DNA from: Gerris lacustris
Lineage: Eukaryota; Arthropoda; Insecta; Hemiptera; Gerridae
Direction: 5' to 3'
NCBI GenBank assembly: GCA_951217055.1
Contig: OX578286.1
Location: forward strand, 37,418,345 to 37,482,344
DNA: 64,000 bases
Shown here: piece by piece, positions 10,641 to 21,219 of the stretch
How positions within the stretch are numbered: the stretch's first letter is position 1
How the letters are laid out: each line of letters opens with the position of its first letter
Notes under the pieces: model-generated
The model's database searches: none
What the model was told of the DNA's origin: nothing
The model's input: only the letters and a program-made list of their open reading frames with translations
Position numbers and translations under genes: made by a program

Positions 10641-11545
10641 AAAAACGGATTGTAAGTGCAAAACATAAATTAAGTACGCGATAGGACTCAAGGAAGCTAA
10701 GAGCCACTATGTTTCTAAAACATATTTTTGATTTTTCTCGTTTTTTTCTTTTCTTTTGGCTTAAATCATTGTCGTAAAGTATATATACTTTATCTATTAA
10801 TAAAATATAACTAGAGTCGCGTGCCTTAGTAGACAGACCTCTCACTGAAGGATATATAACGTATCGTATTCACTCACGCTCTCCGCAAAAGGTTTTCCTT
10901 ATGCAATTATCGGAGACCCGGAAAAACAGGTAGCGTTTGAATTGGCGCCACTCGGTCTCATTAATTAAATACGCCACTGATGCGTCACCCATTATTATAC
11001 TATTGTAGTAAAGAGCCGTCTGGTAAATCTAAGTCTCTCTGTTTCGTCACTGATTGTTATAATTAAAATAAGATGCAATAAACAAAAACGTAAACCTCCC
11101 ATACCATTCACAAATAAAAAAAAACAAAACTGAATGAACTTATGAATCAATGAATGTAATTTATTAATCATTTAGAAATACACAATTATACAAAAGGCTG
11201 AATGAAGAATACAGTAAGAATATTAGGTTTTTATCATTGCATCTTTAAGGACTCCATCTAGTGATAAATATTAAAAATAATATAATTAACAGGTAGAATT
11301 GCAAGATATTTCAACTTGTTAGAAAAAATATTTCCCTCAATATTATGTACATCTAATTAGCAACTCTGTTGATGAATTAACTTACTTATCCTTTACTCGG
11401 GGCATATAAAAATCCAACTTTGCTTTATCTTCCTTTAGATGTAGGTTTACGCACACCACTTAAGTCTAGATTTCGTTTACTTTCAATCTTACTTGTTAAT
11501 CTTTATCATGTAGATACCTATTAATATATATGATTAAAAGTTTTA
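10641..11545. other. Unannotated stretch
   Basis: No gene and no repeat family recognised on either strand. Confidence 0.45.
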
Positions 11546-11640
11546 CTTCCGAGCTTACCGATGTTTACGGAAGCTATGTGAAAAAATTTTTAGGTCTCCG
11601 ATTTCAAAAATTCCAAGTCAGAAATCCGTTTTTAATCCGT
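11546..11640 (+). repeat. F1 repeat, 5' head only
   Basis: The head hairpin (CTTCCG...CGGAAG) and 'gtctccgatttcaaaaattccaag' are present. The copy then breaks off into a reverse F2 fragment. Confidence 0.65.
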
Positions 11641-12017
11641 ATTTAAATGGACTACATTTTAGAATTTTTTAATCAAAATCGTCGGAACCGTTTTCGAGAA
11701 ATAATTTTTTTTCTCGTTTTTTTCAGAGATTTTGGGGGGTAGCACCCCTAAATTTGGAGCTAAAATTAATGTCTCGATTTCACCTCGGGGTATGATTTTT
11801 CTGAACATGTATGCCAAATTTCGTCAAAATCGGTCCAGTAGTTTAGGCTCCAGGCGTCTGCACAGACGACAGACGACAGACGACAGACGACGGACAGATA
11901 TTTTTTAAAAACCACTTTTTTGGACTCAGGGGACCTCAAAACGTGTAAATCCATCAAAATCTTAAAATCGAATTTTCGCTCCATCACAATACTTTCTCTT
12001 TATATGAGAAAGTAAAA
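11641..12017 (-). mobile_element. F2 TTTTTA element, partial reverse copy
   Basis: Reverse orientation. It runs from the 'aaatggactacattttagaatt' region to the terminal hairpin 'actttctctttatatgagaaagt' and TAAAAAT at 11991-12017. The 3' half with the B-box is missing. The minus-strand open frame 11766-11987 is repeat-derived. Confidence 0.75.
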
Positions 12018-12029
12018 ATGATTGTAAAT

Positions 12030-12287
12030 ACTATGGGATATGTCAAAACAAATAAAATAACTTGCGGATTTTTTCCGAACTAACTTTCCATACAGCAAAA
12101 ATTGCTGAAAACGAATTAAATTCTGCTGAAAGATGGCTAAAAGTATTAAAATAATGCATTGTCATCGTGTTCTGAGCTATGCTAAAAGTTTCAAATGTCT
12201 AGCTATTCGGGAAGTTAGTTAGAAATCGATTGCCAGATTTGTATCGGACAAACAAACAAACAAGAAAACAAGCTAATAAAAACGTAG

Positions 12288-12292
<5 letters not shown>
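12030..12292 (-). mobile_element. Tc1/mariner-type MITE (M1), partial reverse copy
   Basis: This matches, in reverse, the left part of the 595-bp element at 34479-35075. Landmarks include 'agctattcgggaagttagttagaaatcgattgccag', a CAAACAAACAAACAAG tract and the terminus 'taaaaacgtagta' leading into TA repeats. The other end is missing. Confidence 0.7.

Positions 12293-12355
<63 letters not shown>
12293..12355. repeat. (TA)n microsatellite
   Basis: Alternating TA run next to an M1 end whose target is TA. Confidence 0.95.
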
Positions 12356-12357
<2 letters not shown>

Positions 12358-12376
12358 CATAAATATTAGTATTGAA

Positions 12377-12715
12377 CCATAGGTGTTATATAATTTAGGG
12401 ATTTCTTTCGGATCACACATCATAAGTGGGTTCTCAATAATTTTGGGAATCCCTATAATATATACTCGTATTAATAAGCACGCACCCTACTTAGCTCGAC
12501 TGGAGATTTATATAAACTGTTTCGCCCTGTAAATGGCAATATTAAATTAGTATTCGAAAAGTTGGCTTTATCTGGAAGCTTTAATTTGTTCCATAACCGA
12601 ACCCCCGATTTGAGTGAAAGAGTTCTTATATACATATATATACTAAAGTTTAGTAGGGATTCCTAAAATTATTGAAAACCCTCTTAAAATGAGTCTAGGG
12701 AATCCCTTTATTGAA
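12377..12715. mobile_element. Foldback element FB2, diverged copy
   Basis: The end blocks 'aggtgttatataatttaggga' and, inverted, 'ggattcctaaaattattgaaaacc' with 'ctagggaatccct' resemble the arms of the cleaner foldback at 14443-14722. The interior is longer and decayed. Confidence 0.5.
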
Positions 12716-12769
12716 CGGGCATAGTGAGTTTTTCATTTGAGAGACTTCACCTTTGAAAAGTTTGTGTGT

Positions 12770-13436
12770 TTGTTTGTTTATTTGCCTATAGATTACTGGC
12801 GTAAAAATTGATTGATAAAGAAAATTCTGCACCAAAGTGCATCTCAGCATTTCTGGCAAAAGAATAGTTTTTTTTAAAATTTCATACTAAATATTTCCAA
12901 GATTTCCATAGACTAAAGATATTCAAAGATCCAAATATTCCAAGATTTCCGCCAAGACCATATTGGCGGCCAATATGGTGGACAACTAAAGAAAAACGTT
13001 TTAGTCAGTAAATACATCAATTTAAAGGTCTTGAAGTGTAGAAATAGAATATGTAACTATATAAATTTTACACTTAATATTGAGGACGATTAAATAAAAA
13101 GTTTTTAGTAAGCATAACATTTCGTACATTATTTTCAAGATCTTAAAGAGCGGGGAAAAATATATGTAACTATTATAACAAGATTTCCATTATTTGCCGG
13201 CATTTTGAAAACAAATATGACTGAAATAGGGGTTTGGGAAAAAGTTAATGGTTACGAAGCATGTCACGTGCCATTTTAAATCTCGTTTCAGGTAGATCAA
13301 GAATTTGTAACTTTTTCCACGAAAAATGTTTCCTTGTAGGCATATTGAAAACAAAATGGCCAATATAAGAGCAAAATGGGATTTTTTTCTTAGCAAGTTC
13401 TTTATGCGCCATATCGCTATTAATATTACTTTAACA
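12770..13436 (+). repeat. F3-type repeat with 'caatatgg' modules
   Basis: It shares the text 'acatcaatttaaaggtcttgaagtgtagaaa' and phrases such as 'ggcggccaatatggtgg' and 'gtttttagt' with the repeat at 15333-15895. It consists of loosely repeated ~110-130-bp modules. An open frame at 13190-13396 on the minus strand is repeat-derived. Confidence 0.55.
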
Positions 13437-13437
13437 G

Positions 13438-13570
13438 TACATTACGCGTCGAGTGCGGAAAGTAGCATTTTGCATGCGAGTGTGGAGTTTGCACCCGAGC
13501 GATAGCGAGGGTAGTAAAACCACACAATGCAAAATACCGTTTTCGCACGAGTTGCGTACCGTACTTTATC
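13438..13570. mobile_element. CpG-rich foldback FB3, copy 1
   Basis: The inverted arms 'gtacattacgcgtcgagtgcgg..agtagcattttgcat' and 'atgcaaaat.ccgttttcgcacgagttgcgtac' flank a centre 'cacccgagcgatagcgaggg'. The copies at 16770 and 26735 have the same layout with similar centre text. Confidence 0.55.
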
Positions 13571-14008
13571 TACGATTGTTAGATTTAAATAATAAATACA
13601 GAAAGAAATAAACTTGCTGTATGTAAGTTCGAATCTCTCTCTTTATAAAGATGGCATTAATTCTTGAGTTGTATTTTTTGCCGAATTATTTATTTCTGGA
13701 GGAGTATTATTCTCCACATTTTCGTCAAAGTCACTTGATTCACTTATTGTTTTTCATTAATAACTTGACACAAAAAGTTACTTTAATAAAAAAAAACAGC
13801 AAATTAGTTTTGTTAAATGTAAACAAACTCGCTAATCGTGCGTAAAGCTGAAGAATTCCTCTTCTTTACCGCTCTAGGATGGTAAAGAAGAGAAATTCTT
13901 CAGAACTATGAGACGCGCATGCGCAATGAATACAAGAACGTAAAGAATCACTTTCTACGCATCTAAACAGAGATACAATGTTAATATTTCGTATCAATCG
14001 TAGATAAA
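13565..14008. other. Segment bounded by 14-bp inverted repeats, with internal hairpin
   Basis: TTTATCTACGATTG (13565-13578) and its exact reverse complement (13995-14008) bracket the segment. Inside, 13848-13870 and 13881-13903 pair over 23 bases with one mismatch around a 10-base loop. No coding potential. It could be the body of a larger FB3-type element. Confidence 0.5.
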
Positions 14009-14442
14009 ATTTATTTAGGTAGTGGATTTGTTTCAGAGATTATTACCTTTATAAATTTGGGAAGCAGTTAAAATATTTATTTACGAGTATGAACAAGGTG
14101 ATCTGTATCCAGAAGTCAATACTTCAGGAGGTGAGCGGGCAATTATTTGGTTTTGGCTCTGTACTTAGAGTGAGTTATCAAAAAATGGTCTATTTTACAA
14201 TTAAAAATATTTTAATTATAGAAAACTATAATAGCTGGAGCAATGCTGTATGCAACATAGAGCATTGCTGTGTTCCCTTTTAAGGAAGTACCGCCGCAGT
14301 GATATAGTACTCGTTTTGTGAAAATGTGTACTTAGACATTAGGTTATTTTTTATTAAATTTGGCCGTGGACGTCATAAATGGTTTTATTACTAAAGTTGC
14401 CTCAACTTCACCCTCCACCTGAAATAATGATGAAATAATACC
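14009..14442. other. Unannotated spacer
   Basis: No recognisable gene. The 64-codon frame at 14089-14283 has no family resemblance that I can see. Confidence 0.4.
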
Positions 14443-14722
14443 AGGTGTTATAATATAATTTAGGGATTTCCTATACACAACACATATCTTAAGTGGTTTT
14501 CAATAATTTTGGTAATAACTTACTAAACACCAAAATTCATGTATATGCACATATACATATTACATGTTTGTTATTAAAGGGTGTTCGTGTGTAGAAACAC
14601 CCTTTATATAATGTATATGTGGACATACAAATTTCGGTGTTTAGTAGGTTTTTACCAAAATTATTGAAAACCACTTAAGATATGTGTTGTGTAGGAATTC
14701 CCTAAATTATATTATAACACCT
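14443..14722. mobile_element. Foldback element FB2, well-preserved copy
   Basis: The left arm begins AGGTGTTATAATATAATTTA (14443 on) and is matched in reverse by the right arm ending at 14722, over about 110-125 bases each with small differences. The loop holds a second hairpin, AAAGGGTGTT...AACACCCTTT (about 14575-14606). A fragment with 'ctataattttgggattccctat' follows at 14870-14900. Confidence 0.75.
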
Positions 14723-14771
14723 ATTGTGTTCAATATTTCTTTTATAAGTACATATATACAAACGTTGTGAG

Positions 14772-14778
<7 letters not shown>

Positions 14779-14818
<40 letters not shown>
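14779..14818. repeat. (TA)n microsatellite
   Basis: Alternating TA run. Confidence 0.95.
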
Positions 14819-14824
<6 letters not shown>

Positions 14825-14950
14825 AATAAACTATTTAATGCATTGATAAAAGAAATATTAAACAAGGGTGATCTATAATTTTGGGATTCCCTATGGAAAA
14901 TATATTTTTAATAGGTTATCTACACTTTAAGGAAAGTCTAATAAGCACGA

Positions 14951-15330
14951 ATTGCTTCCGAGCTTTCCTAAGGAAGCTATGTAATCGTTTTGAAGAACAA
15001 AAAATTTTTAGGTCTCCGATTTCAAAAATTCCAAGACAGAAATCCGTTTCAGACATAAGGAAACATTTTTGGTTCCGTGTCTGTCCGTCGGTCTGTTGTT
15101 CTGTCGCTAAATTTTTGCGAAACCAACATATTTTAAAAACTCCCCGTCGATTTTAATGAAATTTAGATGGTAGGTCATAATTAGCCCATTGTTGGTCCCA
15201 TATGAGTTTCAACCTTCTGCGCTTATTTGTGTCTCTTCCACATGCGCACAAACATATATTTATTTACTACTAGACATTTTTATGGTTTGTCGAAAGTAAC
15301 CCGCAGATAACCCCAGATTAATTTTAACAA
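14951..15330 (+). repeat. F1 repeat
   Basis: Head at GCTTCCGAGCTTTCCTAAGGAAGC, then 'gtctccgatttcaaaaattccaagacagaaatccg', a GTCTGTCCGTCGGTCTG tract, 'gattttaatgaaatttagatggtaggtcataattagcccattgttgg' and the 'cttccacatgcgcac' block. The forward open frame at 14881-15156 is repeat-derived. Confidence 0.75.
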
Positions 15331-15332
15331 CA

Positions 15333-15895
15333 TTTTTAGGTTTCTGTACAAAGTACAAAAAGAAACCTTATATAACGGATCTGTCTGTCTGTACGTTGGA
15401 GCCTGTCCGTTGCTTGTTTCAATTCATAAACTACTATAGCTAGGAACATGAAATTCGGCACACAGGTGCATCTTGGCATTTGTGACAACTGTTCACTTTT
15501 TCGATTTTTCACACTTAATATTTTCAAGATGGCAGCCAATATAGCGGGTGAGTAAAAAAAAATGTTTTTAGTCACCATGACATGTTATACATCAATTAAA
15601 AGGTCTCAAAGCGTAGAAAATGAATATGCACTATTAAAATTTCACACTTGAAGATGGCGGACAATATGGCTGTCGACTAAAGAAAAAGTTTTTAGTCATG
15701 ATGACATGATATACATCAATTTAAAGGTCTTGAAGTGTAGAAAAAGAATATGCAACTATTAACATTTTACCACTTAATGTTTTCAAGATGACAGCCAATA
15801 TGGCTGGCGACTAAAAAATGTTTAATAGTTTTAACCTAATCGTACAGAAACCGGCGATTATCGCCTCACGTACTTACGTGAAGCGGGCCTTACTT
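15333..15895 (+). repeat. F3 repeat: TTTTTA head, modules of about 125-134 bp
   Basis: TTTTTA (15333-15338) is followed by the hairpin GGTTTCT...AGAAACC (15339-15367), a TCTGTCTGTCTG tract and 'catgaaattcggcacac'. Then the module 'aagatgg(c)..caatat.gc..actaaa..gtttttagtca.catgacat' appears at about 15526, 15651 and 15785. It closes with GTACAGAAACC, the inverse of the head. Confidence 0.65.
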
Positions 15896-15907
15896 GTTTG
15901 TTTATAG

Positions 15908-15936
15908 ATTCAACAGAAAATTTAAAAACGTAGTAA
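15908..15936 (+). mobile_element. M1 MITE, right-end fragment
   Basis: The block 'acagaaaatttaaaaacgtagta' equals the right end of the M1 element at 35052-35075. Confidence 0.6.
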
Positions 15937-16166
15937 TGCAATTATTATTTACTATATATATTTTTCTCTCAATCTTTGGATCTCTCTCACTTTAATGAAT
16001 TCATTAATTTCCCATTCATCATTTGTAATTTGATAAATTCGCGTTTCCAAGCATATTGGCAGAGTTATATAGATCTTGTTACGTAGTGTTTCTATAATAA
16101 GAATAAATTATTTTCGTTCCAAATATATAGAATCCTTTTTTTTCATGATGGCCAATGCACAGTGTT

Positions 16167-16170
<4 letters not shown>

Positions 16171-16259
<89 letters not shown>

Positions 16260-16260
16260 G
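16171..16260. repeat. (TA)n microsatellite
   Basis: Long TA run. The 'YIYIYI' open frames on both strands are artefacts of it. Confidence 0.95.
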
Positions 16261-16264
16261 ATAT

Positions 16265-16769
16265 ATACATGTAGACACATAGCTTGAAAATAGCTGAGGT
16301 GCGCAAAATTAGATCAATTATAATACTGAATGAATAATTTTATTTATCTCCGGTAGGGAGGAAAAGTTTTGATTTTGAATTAGTTTAGAGGGACTAAAAC
16401 AGGTCTTTTCATCCCTGAACTCAAAAAGTAGGGAGAAAAAGTAAAAGTAGGGCGAAAAAGTAAAGTAGGGCAAAAAAGTAAAGATTGCAACTTAATTATT
16501 TTATAAATAGTAGAAAATGAATGGCTGATGTTATGAAGTTGTTGAAATCAGGTTGGCGGCACTGCGCTTTTTTGACCATGTTTATTGTTTATCTTTGTTT
16601 ATAACCTGCATCTAAATAACCTTCTATTTGAGTTTAATTCCAATTCTTATTTGTTTTTAATATTGAATCTCTTATATCTGCTATTAAAAGTGCTAATAAT
16701 TATTGTTGTTTATTAAAATAATAAATAAAACTGTGCAATGGACGAAAATGTGTATTTTCCTCCTACTGG
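16265..16769. other. Unannotated spacer
   Basis: A short run of 'agtagggagaaaaagta' repeats occurs at about 16425-16485. No gene recognised. Confidence 0.45.
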
Positions 16770-16975
16770 AGATACCTCGTGAGTAAAGTGCCATTATTCC
16801 CCTCACGATAATTATCTAATTAGAGCTATTCCCTCGTCTGCGCCTCGGTAATTAAAGAGTCTAATTCCCTCGGCTTCGCCTCGGGATTTAGGGACCATGG
16901 TTCCTTCGGCTTCGCCTCAAGAACCAACTTTTTCGCTCAGGGAATAATGGCTTACTTTACTCCCTAGGTGCATTG
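16770..16975. mobile_element. CpG-rich foldback FB3, copy 2
   Basis: Inverted arms 'gagtaaagtgccattattccc' (about 16771-16801) and 'gggaataatggcttactttact' (about 16940-16962) flank a centre with two copies of 'cctcggcttcgcctc'. The high CpG content contrasts with the surroundings. Confidence 0.6.
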
Positions 16976-17425
16976 GTGCATAAATAACTATTTTAAATCT
17001 TCAAGATTGAACTTGCGTAGTAACTTTTCTTAGTTCTTTTTACTTTTAATTTAATTGGTTAACTTTTTAATTATAATCATTTGTTTAACGTCATTCACAA
17101 TGATTGCGGAAATGACGTGTGTGAAAACTAAATGAATTCTGATTTCTCGTCTCTATTTCTTCTTCTTTTAAGATGTCAATCAATTCATTCATTCAATTCA
17201 TATTTATATCCTTTAATTTTAGGTCATAAAAGAAGTTCATTCATAAACTTATTGCTTTTTCTCTTTTCTTTAAGTTGTCACTCAAATAAACTAATTCTAT
17301 TTATATTTATATCCTTTTATTTTAGGTCATAAAAAGAAATCCATTCATAAACTTGTTTTTTTTACTTATTTTTCTAAAAGATGTCAATCAATTCATTATA
17401 TTTTTTATTATTTATTTTTCTTTAT
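16976..17425. other. AT-rich stretch with 'ttcattcataaact' duplications
   Basis: The phrases 'gatgtcaatcaattcatt' and 'tttaggtcataaaa.gaa.t.cattcataaact' are repeated two or three times at about 110-bp spacing. No coding region recognised. Confidence 0.45.
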
Positions 17426-17556
17426 TTTAAATCAAATTATAATTATTATTAACTACGGGAAACAGACAGAGAAAAATACACTCCAGCGCCGGGATTTGAA
17501 CCACGGGCCTCTATATTTCTAGTATAGCGCTCTACCAACTAAGCTACGCAGGAGAA
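17426..17556 (-). mobile_element. tRNA-headed SINE-like repeat, copy 1
   Basis: On the minus strand a 73-nt tRNA-like head (17481-17553) is followed by a short body ('tgtatttttctctgtct.tttcccgtagtt') and an AT-rich tail ('aataataattataatttgattt'). A second, 5'-truncated copy with the same head, body and tail lies 350 bp downstream. A shared body and tail beyond the tRNA part argue for a SINE rather than a tRNA gene. Confidence 0.65.
17481..17553 (-). tRNA. tRNA-like pseudogene (anticodon-loop AGA)
   Basis: The reverse complement folds as a tRNA. It has a 7-bp acceptor stem with one mismatch, a D-arm with the A-box TAGCTTAGTTGG and a perfect 5-bp anticodon stem around loop CTAGAAA. It also has a 5-nt variable loop and a TTCAAAT T-loop with B-box GGTTCAAATCC. 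Two mismatches in the T-stem, and a short variable arm where a serine tRNA would need a long one, make it a pseudogene or SINE head. Confidence 0.55.
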
Positions 17557-17775
17557 TAATTTTCTCTGACGTTAATGATGCCTTGTCCCGAATTTAAGCT
17601 TTCAATTTTCCACAAATCTTAGAAGTCAACATTAATGACATAGAACTAGACCGAGAAATAACGCTTATAATTATAAAGTACTCAATTAGTACCTGATGTA
17701 CCTAGTACAATCAATTAGAAATTAATATTTTACGATTTTGGTAGTATTCATACTACGGAAAGATTAAATTTTAAT

Positions 17776-17885
17776 TTAAATCAAATTATAATTATTATTA
17801 ACTACGGGAAATAGACAGAGAAAAATACACTCCAGCGCCGGGATTTGAACCACAGGCCTCTATATTTCCAGTATAGCGCTCTAAG
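17776..17885 (-). mobile_element. tRNA-headed SINE-like repeat, copy 2 (5' truncated)
   Basis: Same tail, body and T-arm/anticodon-arm sequence as the first copy, with few substitutions. It stops after 'tatagcgctcta', so the D-arm and acceptor 5' strand are missing. Confidence 0.65.
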
Positions 17886-18122
17886 ATATATTTTTCTTTA
17901 AGATTTCATTCAATCCAAAAATTGTATTTGCCATTAGCCAGATTATTAAATTTAAGCCCCCCACCCTCCCCCACTCCCGCAAAAAAGAGAAGACTTTTAA
18001 CCAGGAAAGTATCAGATCATTCCTATCTTGTGAGTATTTAAATAATAAATTTGAAATGACTCAATTCTCTTTATACATGGCATTAGTCACATTTATATAA
18101 ATTAGTCATAAAAATGACTATG

Positions 18123-18127
<5 letters not shown>

Positions 18128-18206
<79 letters not shown>
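18128..18206. repeat. (TA)n microsatellite
   Basis: Alternating TA run. Confidence 0.95.
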
Positions 18207-18213
<7 letters not shown>

Positions 18214-18749
18214 GTATATCATAAAATTGCATGCAGGTGTAATTTATAATTTTTAGGGTTTTCTTTTTTTTAAATATTTTAATGAATGAAGAACATAAGA
18301 AGTAATAAAATAATGGGGAAAGCCCATTTGATAATTAACTTTATATTTTGTCACAGGATTCAATTTTTTGTAAGTTCCTTTTTCGTCCTTTACAATTAAT
18401 TGTTGCACTTAGTTATATTGCCAAACTATACTGATTGGTTGTACTAAAGGTCTAATTATTATTTTTGATGATCATCATATATTTAAAATGATGAAGTCGA
18501 TGAAAAGAGTTAAGATTACATGTTTGAAACTCAAACGTATTTCCCCAGAGTTGGCCGCAATCCCTATTGTATATATTCCCCACTATTAGAGTGGAGAAAG
18601 CTGTATCGTAAAAATTCCCCAGCATTATAAATAAATTAGTATATGATAGTCCCGCAACGCGCGAAAGTATTACATACTTGTCAGTTGTGTAAAGAATGTT
18701 TATTATCGTAATTAAAAAATATCGGGTACGGGGTACCTCAGAACTTTTC
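18207..18749. other. Unannotated spacer
   Basis: No gene accepted. The 100-codon minus frame at 18452-18754 shows no recognisable domain. Confidence 0.4.
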
Positions 18750-18750
18750 C

Positions 18751-18845
18751 TCAACGGAGGCCACTAAAGTGGCCTCTCCTGCTGCGAAGCAGCTGGAGGA
18801 AGCAGTATTGAGCGTAGTCAGTACTTGGATGGGTGATCGTTTTGA
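18751..18845 (+). repeat. 5S-rRNA-like repeat fragment, copy 1
   Basis: Two hairpins (GAGGCC-actaaagt-GGCCTC at about 18757 and a CTGCTGCGAAGCAG stem) precede GTCAGTACTTGGATGGGTGA (about 18817-18836). The latter matches the conserved internal part of eukaryotic 5S rRNA that includes the C-box. The same order occurs in reverse at 32455-32541 and 45948-46034. It is too short to be a 5S gene; a 5S-derived (SINE3-like) repeat is likely. Confidence 0.55.
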
Positions 18846-18959
18846 ACTAACTGATTTTTGGTTGAAGTTTTTTATGGCAATTCCTGGAGCCCGGGAGTAA
18901 ATCCGAAAAAACGACAAAAATCACCGTCACAAAATCACCGTCACGCAAAATCCGTCACG

Positions 18960-19870
18960 AAATCTACCGATGACAATAACGAGTAAAAGATCACCGAGTT
19001 AGTTGAAATTTGGTACACATGTTATTTTACCAATGCCCAGGCTAAGTTCTTTGGACAACGTTATCTGCCCAAGCGTTCACGCGCAACACTCGCGTAAACT
19101 TAAGCTTCAAAAATACGGGACAAAATGTTATTATGGAAGCCTGTTACTTGACTTTTTCTGTTTATTTTTTTTGTATGTCAAAATGTCACTTGGTTTTGTA
19201 AATATAAGAAAACATAATCACGGTCTTGTTAAAAGTGAAATTGATCTGTGCTGACGCTTATTTCAATATATTAGGTATATTATTATAATACAGCGTACTT
19301 AATCCATGAAAAAAATCAAACTTCATCTATTTAATGAGACAAATAACTTTATCCGATAATTTTTTTAGTAAAACGAATACTGTCACTGTTATGAAGTGAT
19401 AAAGATCGCTAAATTTATTAAAGTGGACTTAAACGTTTACAATAAAGAAATCAACGTTTTTACCGATATCTTCCGTTCTAACGTATAATGATTTTAATAA
19501 AATTTCTTACACAATGTCTAAAGTACAATTGAAACAGGCATGTAAAATTTCAACCTGATAAAAACAGAATCTTTAAAGTAGGGAAGAGGTATATTTTATA
19601 ATATTTTAAATTAGTAGGCCGGGTAGGTAGAAAACAGTGCTATTTCAATCCAACATCCTTTAACAAACATACTCTTTAACTAAAATAAATCATCATGATC
19701 AACATTTTTCTTATATTCAATATATATTTATAGTAAGACGCTTGCTTTAATGATACAAATAATGATTTTCTTTTAATTTTGCCTTAACTCTGCTAGGTAC
19801 GAACAGATACTTACTTTTAATTTTGCCTCTTTTCTAACTCCGCCATGTATAAAGTAATTAGCAATGTATA
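18960..19870 (+). repeat. F6 repeat, diverged copy 1 (about 0.9 kb)
   Basis: It aligns along its length with 28788-29580. Shared phrases include 'gagttagttgaaatttggtacacatg', 'gcgcgcaac.ctcgcgtaaac' and 'gtttttaccgatatctt.cgttctaacgta'. 'caattgaaacaggcatg.aaaatttcaa' is also shared. There is no open frame longer than chance. Confidence 0.65.
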
Positions 19871-19899
19871 CGTACTTAGCAGTGTGGTTTTATAATTTA

Positions 19900-20013
19900 T
19901 ATTTAATGAAAAATGTAAGGAACTTCGTTCCTACAGGGTGTCCCGCGACACCACACGGATTTTTTTTTTTTTTTTTTATTAAAAAAAGAAACGAATTTAA
20001 TAGTCCAGGAGAA
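19900..20013. other. Small hairpins and poly-T
   Basis: AAGGAACTTCGTTCCT and GGTGTCCCGCGACACC are short perfect hairpins, followed by a poly-T run (about 19961-19977). Confidence 0.4.
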
Positions 20014-20326
20014 GCGTTTGACTAACATCAATCTAGAATTTTGTGTACGAGTTAATCTTTTAGTGCATTTTAAGAATATGCGGTCGGCTAAGTTTGTCTG
20101 CGGAACATAGCTTGGCAATATGTATTTGAATAAAAGAAACTGGAGGAAAGCGGTCATGTCTCGGCGATTTTGGTGGACAATGTTGTAATATTCATGATCC
20201 TGGGTACAAAATTAGTTTATCACTTTATAGGTTAGATGATAAAATATTACCCTAAATCAAAATGGTCACCTATATCAAGTGACAAACTAACATCTCTTAA
20301 TTTTTAGTCAGATGTTAGTCAGACAT
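20014..20326. mobile_element. Foldback FB4, decayed copy
   Basis: Its left part matches the left arm of the complete FB4 at 21850-22379 ('gactaacatcaatctagaattttgtgta', 'ggtcggctaagtttgtctgcgg.acatagcttggcaat', 'ttttggtggacaatg'). The right arm is reduced to its terminal part ('gatgttagtcagaca'). Confidence 0.7.
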
Positions 20327-20334
20327 TTTTTTGC

Positions 20335-20905
20335 ACTCTCCTCGACTATAAGTATCAATTTAATTTAGCATTATTTTATTAAATCAATATAAGCAAACGG
20401 TTGAAAGTATACTATGGGACTATCTGCGGTCTACTTTTAACAAACCATCCAAATTTTTAAGAAATCAGTTGAATACTTCTAAAGTATAGGTATTAATAAA
20501 AATAGTTGGTGCACATATGGAACAAAAACCTATAGGCTCAGTAGTCAATATAGGCAGGGAAGTTAATATAGGACCACGAATGGACTAATTATGACCAACC
20601 ATCGGAATTTCATTAAAATTGTACGAGTATCAAGATATATACGAGAACGCAAGTATGTTCCCTGATGTTTGAAACGGATTTATGTCTTGGGATCTTTTAA
20701 TTTAGAGAAAAAGAAAAATGTCATTCTTTAGAACTTTCACAATGCTACGTTCAATAAAAAAAATGTCGTTCTTTAGAACGTTCACAATGCTACGTTCAAT
20801 AAAAAAAATGTCGTTCTTTAGAACGTTCACAATGCTATGTTGAATAAAAAAATGTCGTTCTTTAGAACGTTCACAATGCCGTTACCTTCTGTGAGCTCGG
20901 AAGAT
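20335..20905 (-). repeat. F1 repeat, reverse copy with amplified hairpin
   Basis: This reverse F1 has its landmarks in order ('aagcaaacggttgaaagt', 'gaccaaccatcggaatttcattaaaatt'). Its second hairpin region (GTTCTTTAGAAC with 'gttcacaatgctacgttcaataaaaaa') is tandemly repeated about 3.5 times at 20716-20885. The 'gtgagctcggaag' head closes the copy. Confidence 0.7.
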
Positions 20906-21076
20906 AAAAATTAATGATTTTAATTAAAAGATGTTAGTACTTTTTTTAATTTATTTAAACTTTGAAGAATTTAAAAAGATAATACAAGTTATTAATAATA
21001 AACGCGTCTTTGGAATCTTTCTATTATGAATAAATTTTAAGGTTAGTTCAAATTGCAATTATAAATTAGATTTGCC
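20906..21076. other. Unannotated AT-rich spacer
   Basis: Nothing recognised. Confidence 0.4.
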
Positions 21077-21219
21077 GGCACTTCTTTAGGCTGTTACTCC
21101 CCTTATAAAAACAGAAGTGTGATATTTCTTTGTCCCAAAGTACAATGGACTTAATAGTTATTTAGTTAGTCATTTATATTCTAAAAAATCATAGGGGAGT
21201 AACAATCTAAAGAAGTACC
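21077..21219. mobile_element. Small foldback (about 143 bp)
   Basis: GGCACTTCTTTAG..TGTTACTCCCCT at 21077-21103 is matched in reverse by AGGGGAGTAACA..CTAAAGAAGTACC (21193-21219). The arms are about 27 bases with a few mismatches. Confidence 0.55.

Noticed and set aside
10370..10845. Overlapping frames with K/Q/N-rich and F-rich peptides
   Set aside because: They are translations of an A-rich low-complexity tract.
16076..16306. Open frames with YIYIYI peptides (also near 32901-33167 and 46364-46666)
   Set aside because: They are direct translations of TA microsatellites.
17481..17553. Functional tRNA-Ser(AGA) gene
   Set aside because: The variable arm is too short for tRNA-Ser, the T-stem has two mismatches, and the flanks are shared with a second truncated copy. 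It looks like a SINE head.
18811..18836. Functional 5S rRNA gene
   Set aside because: Only about 25 bases match 5S. The rest of the gene is absent.
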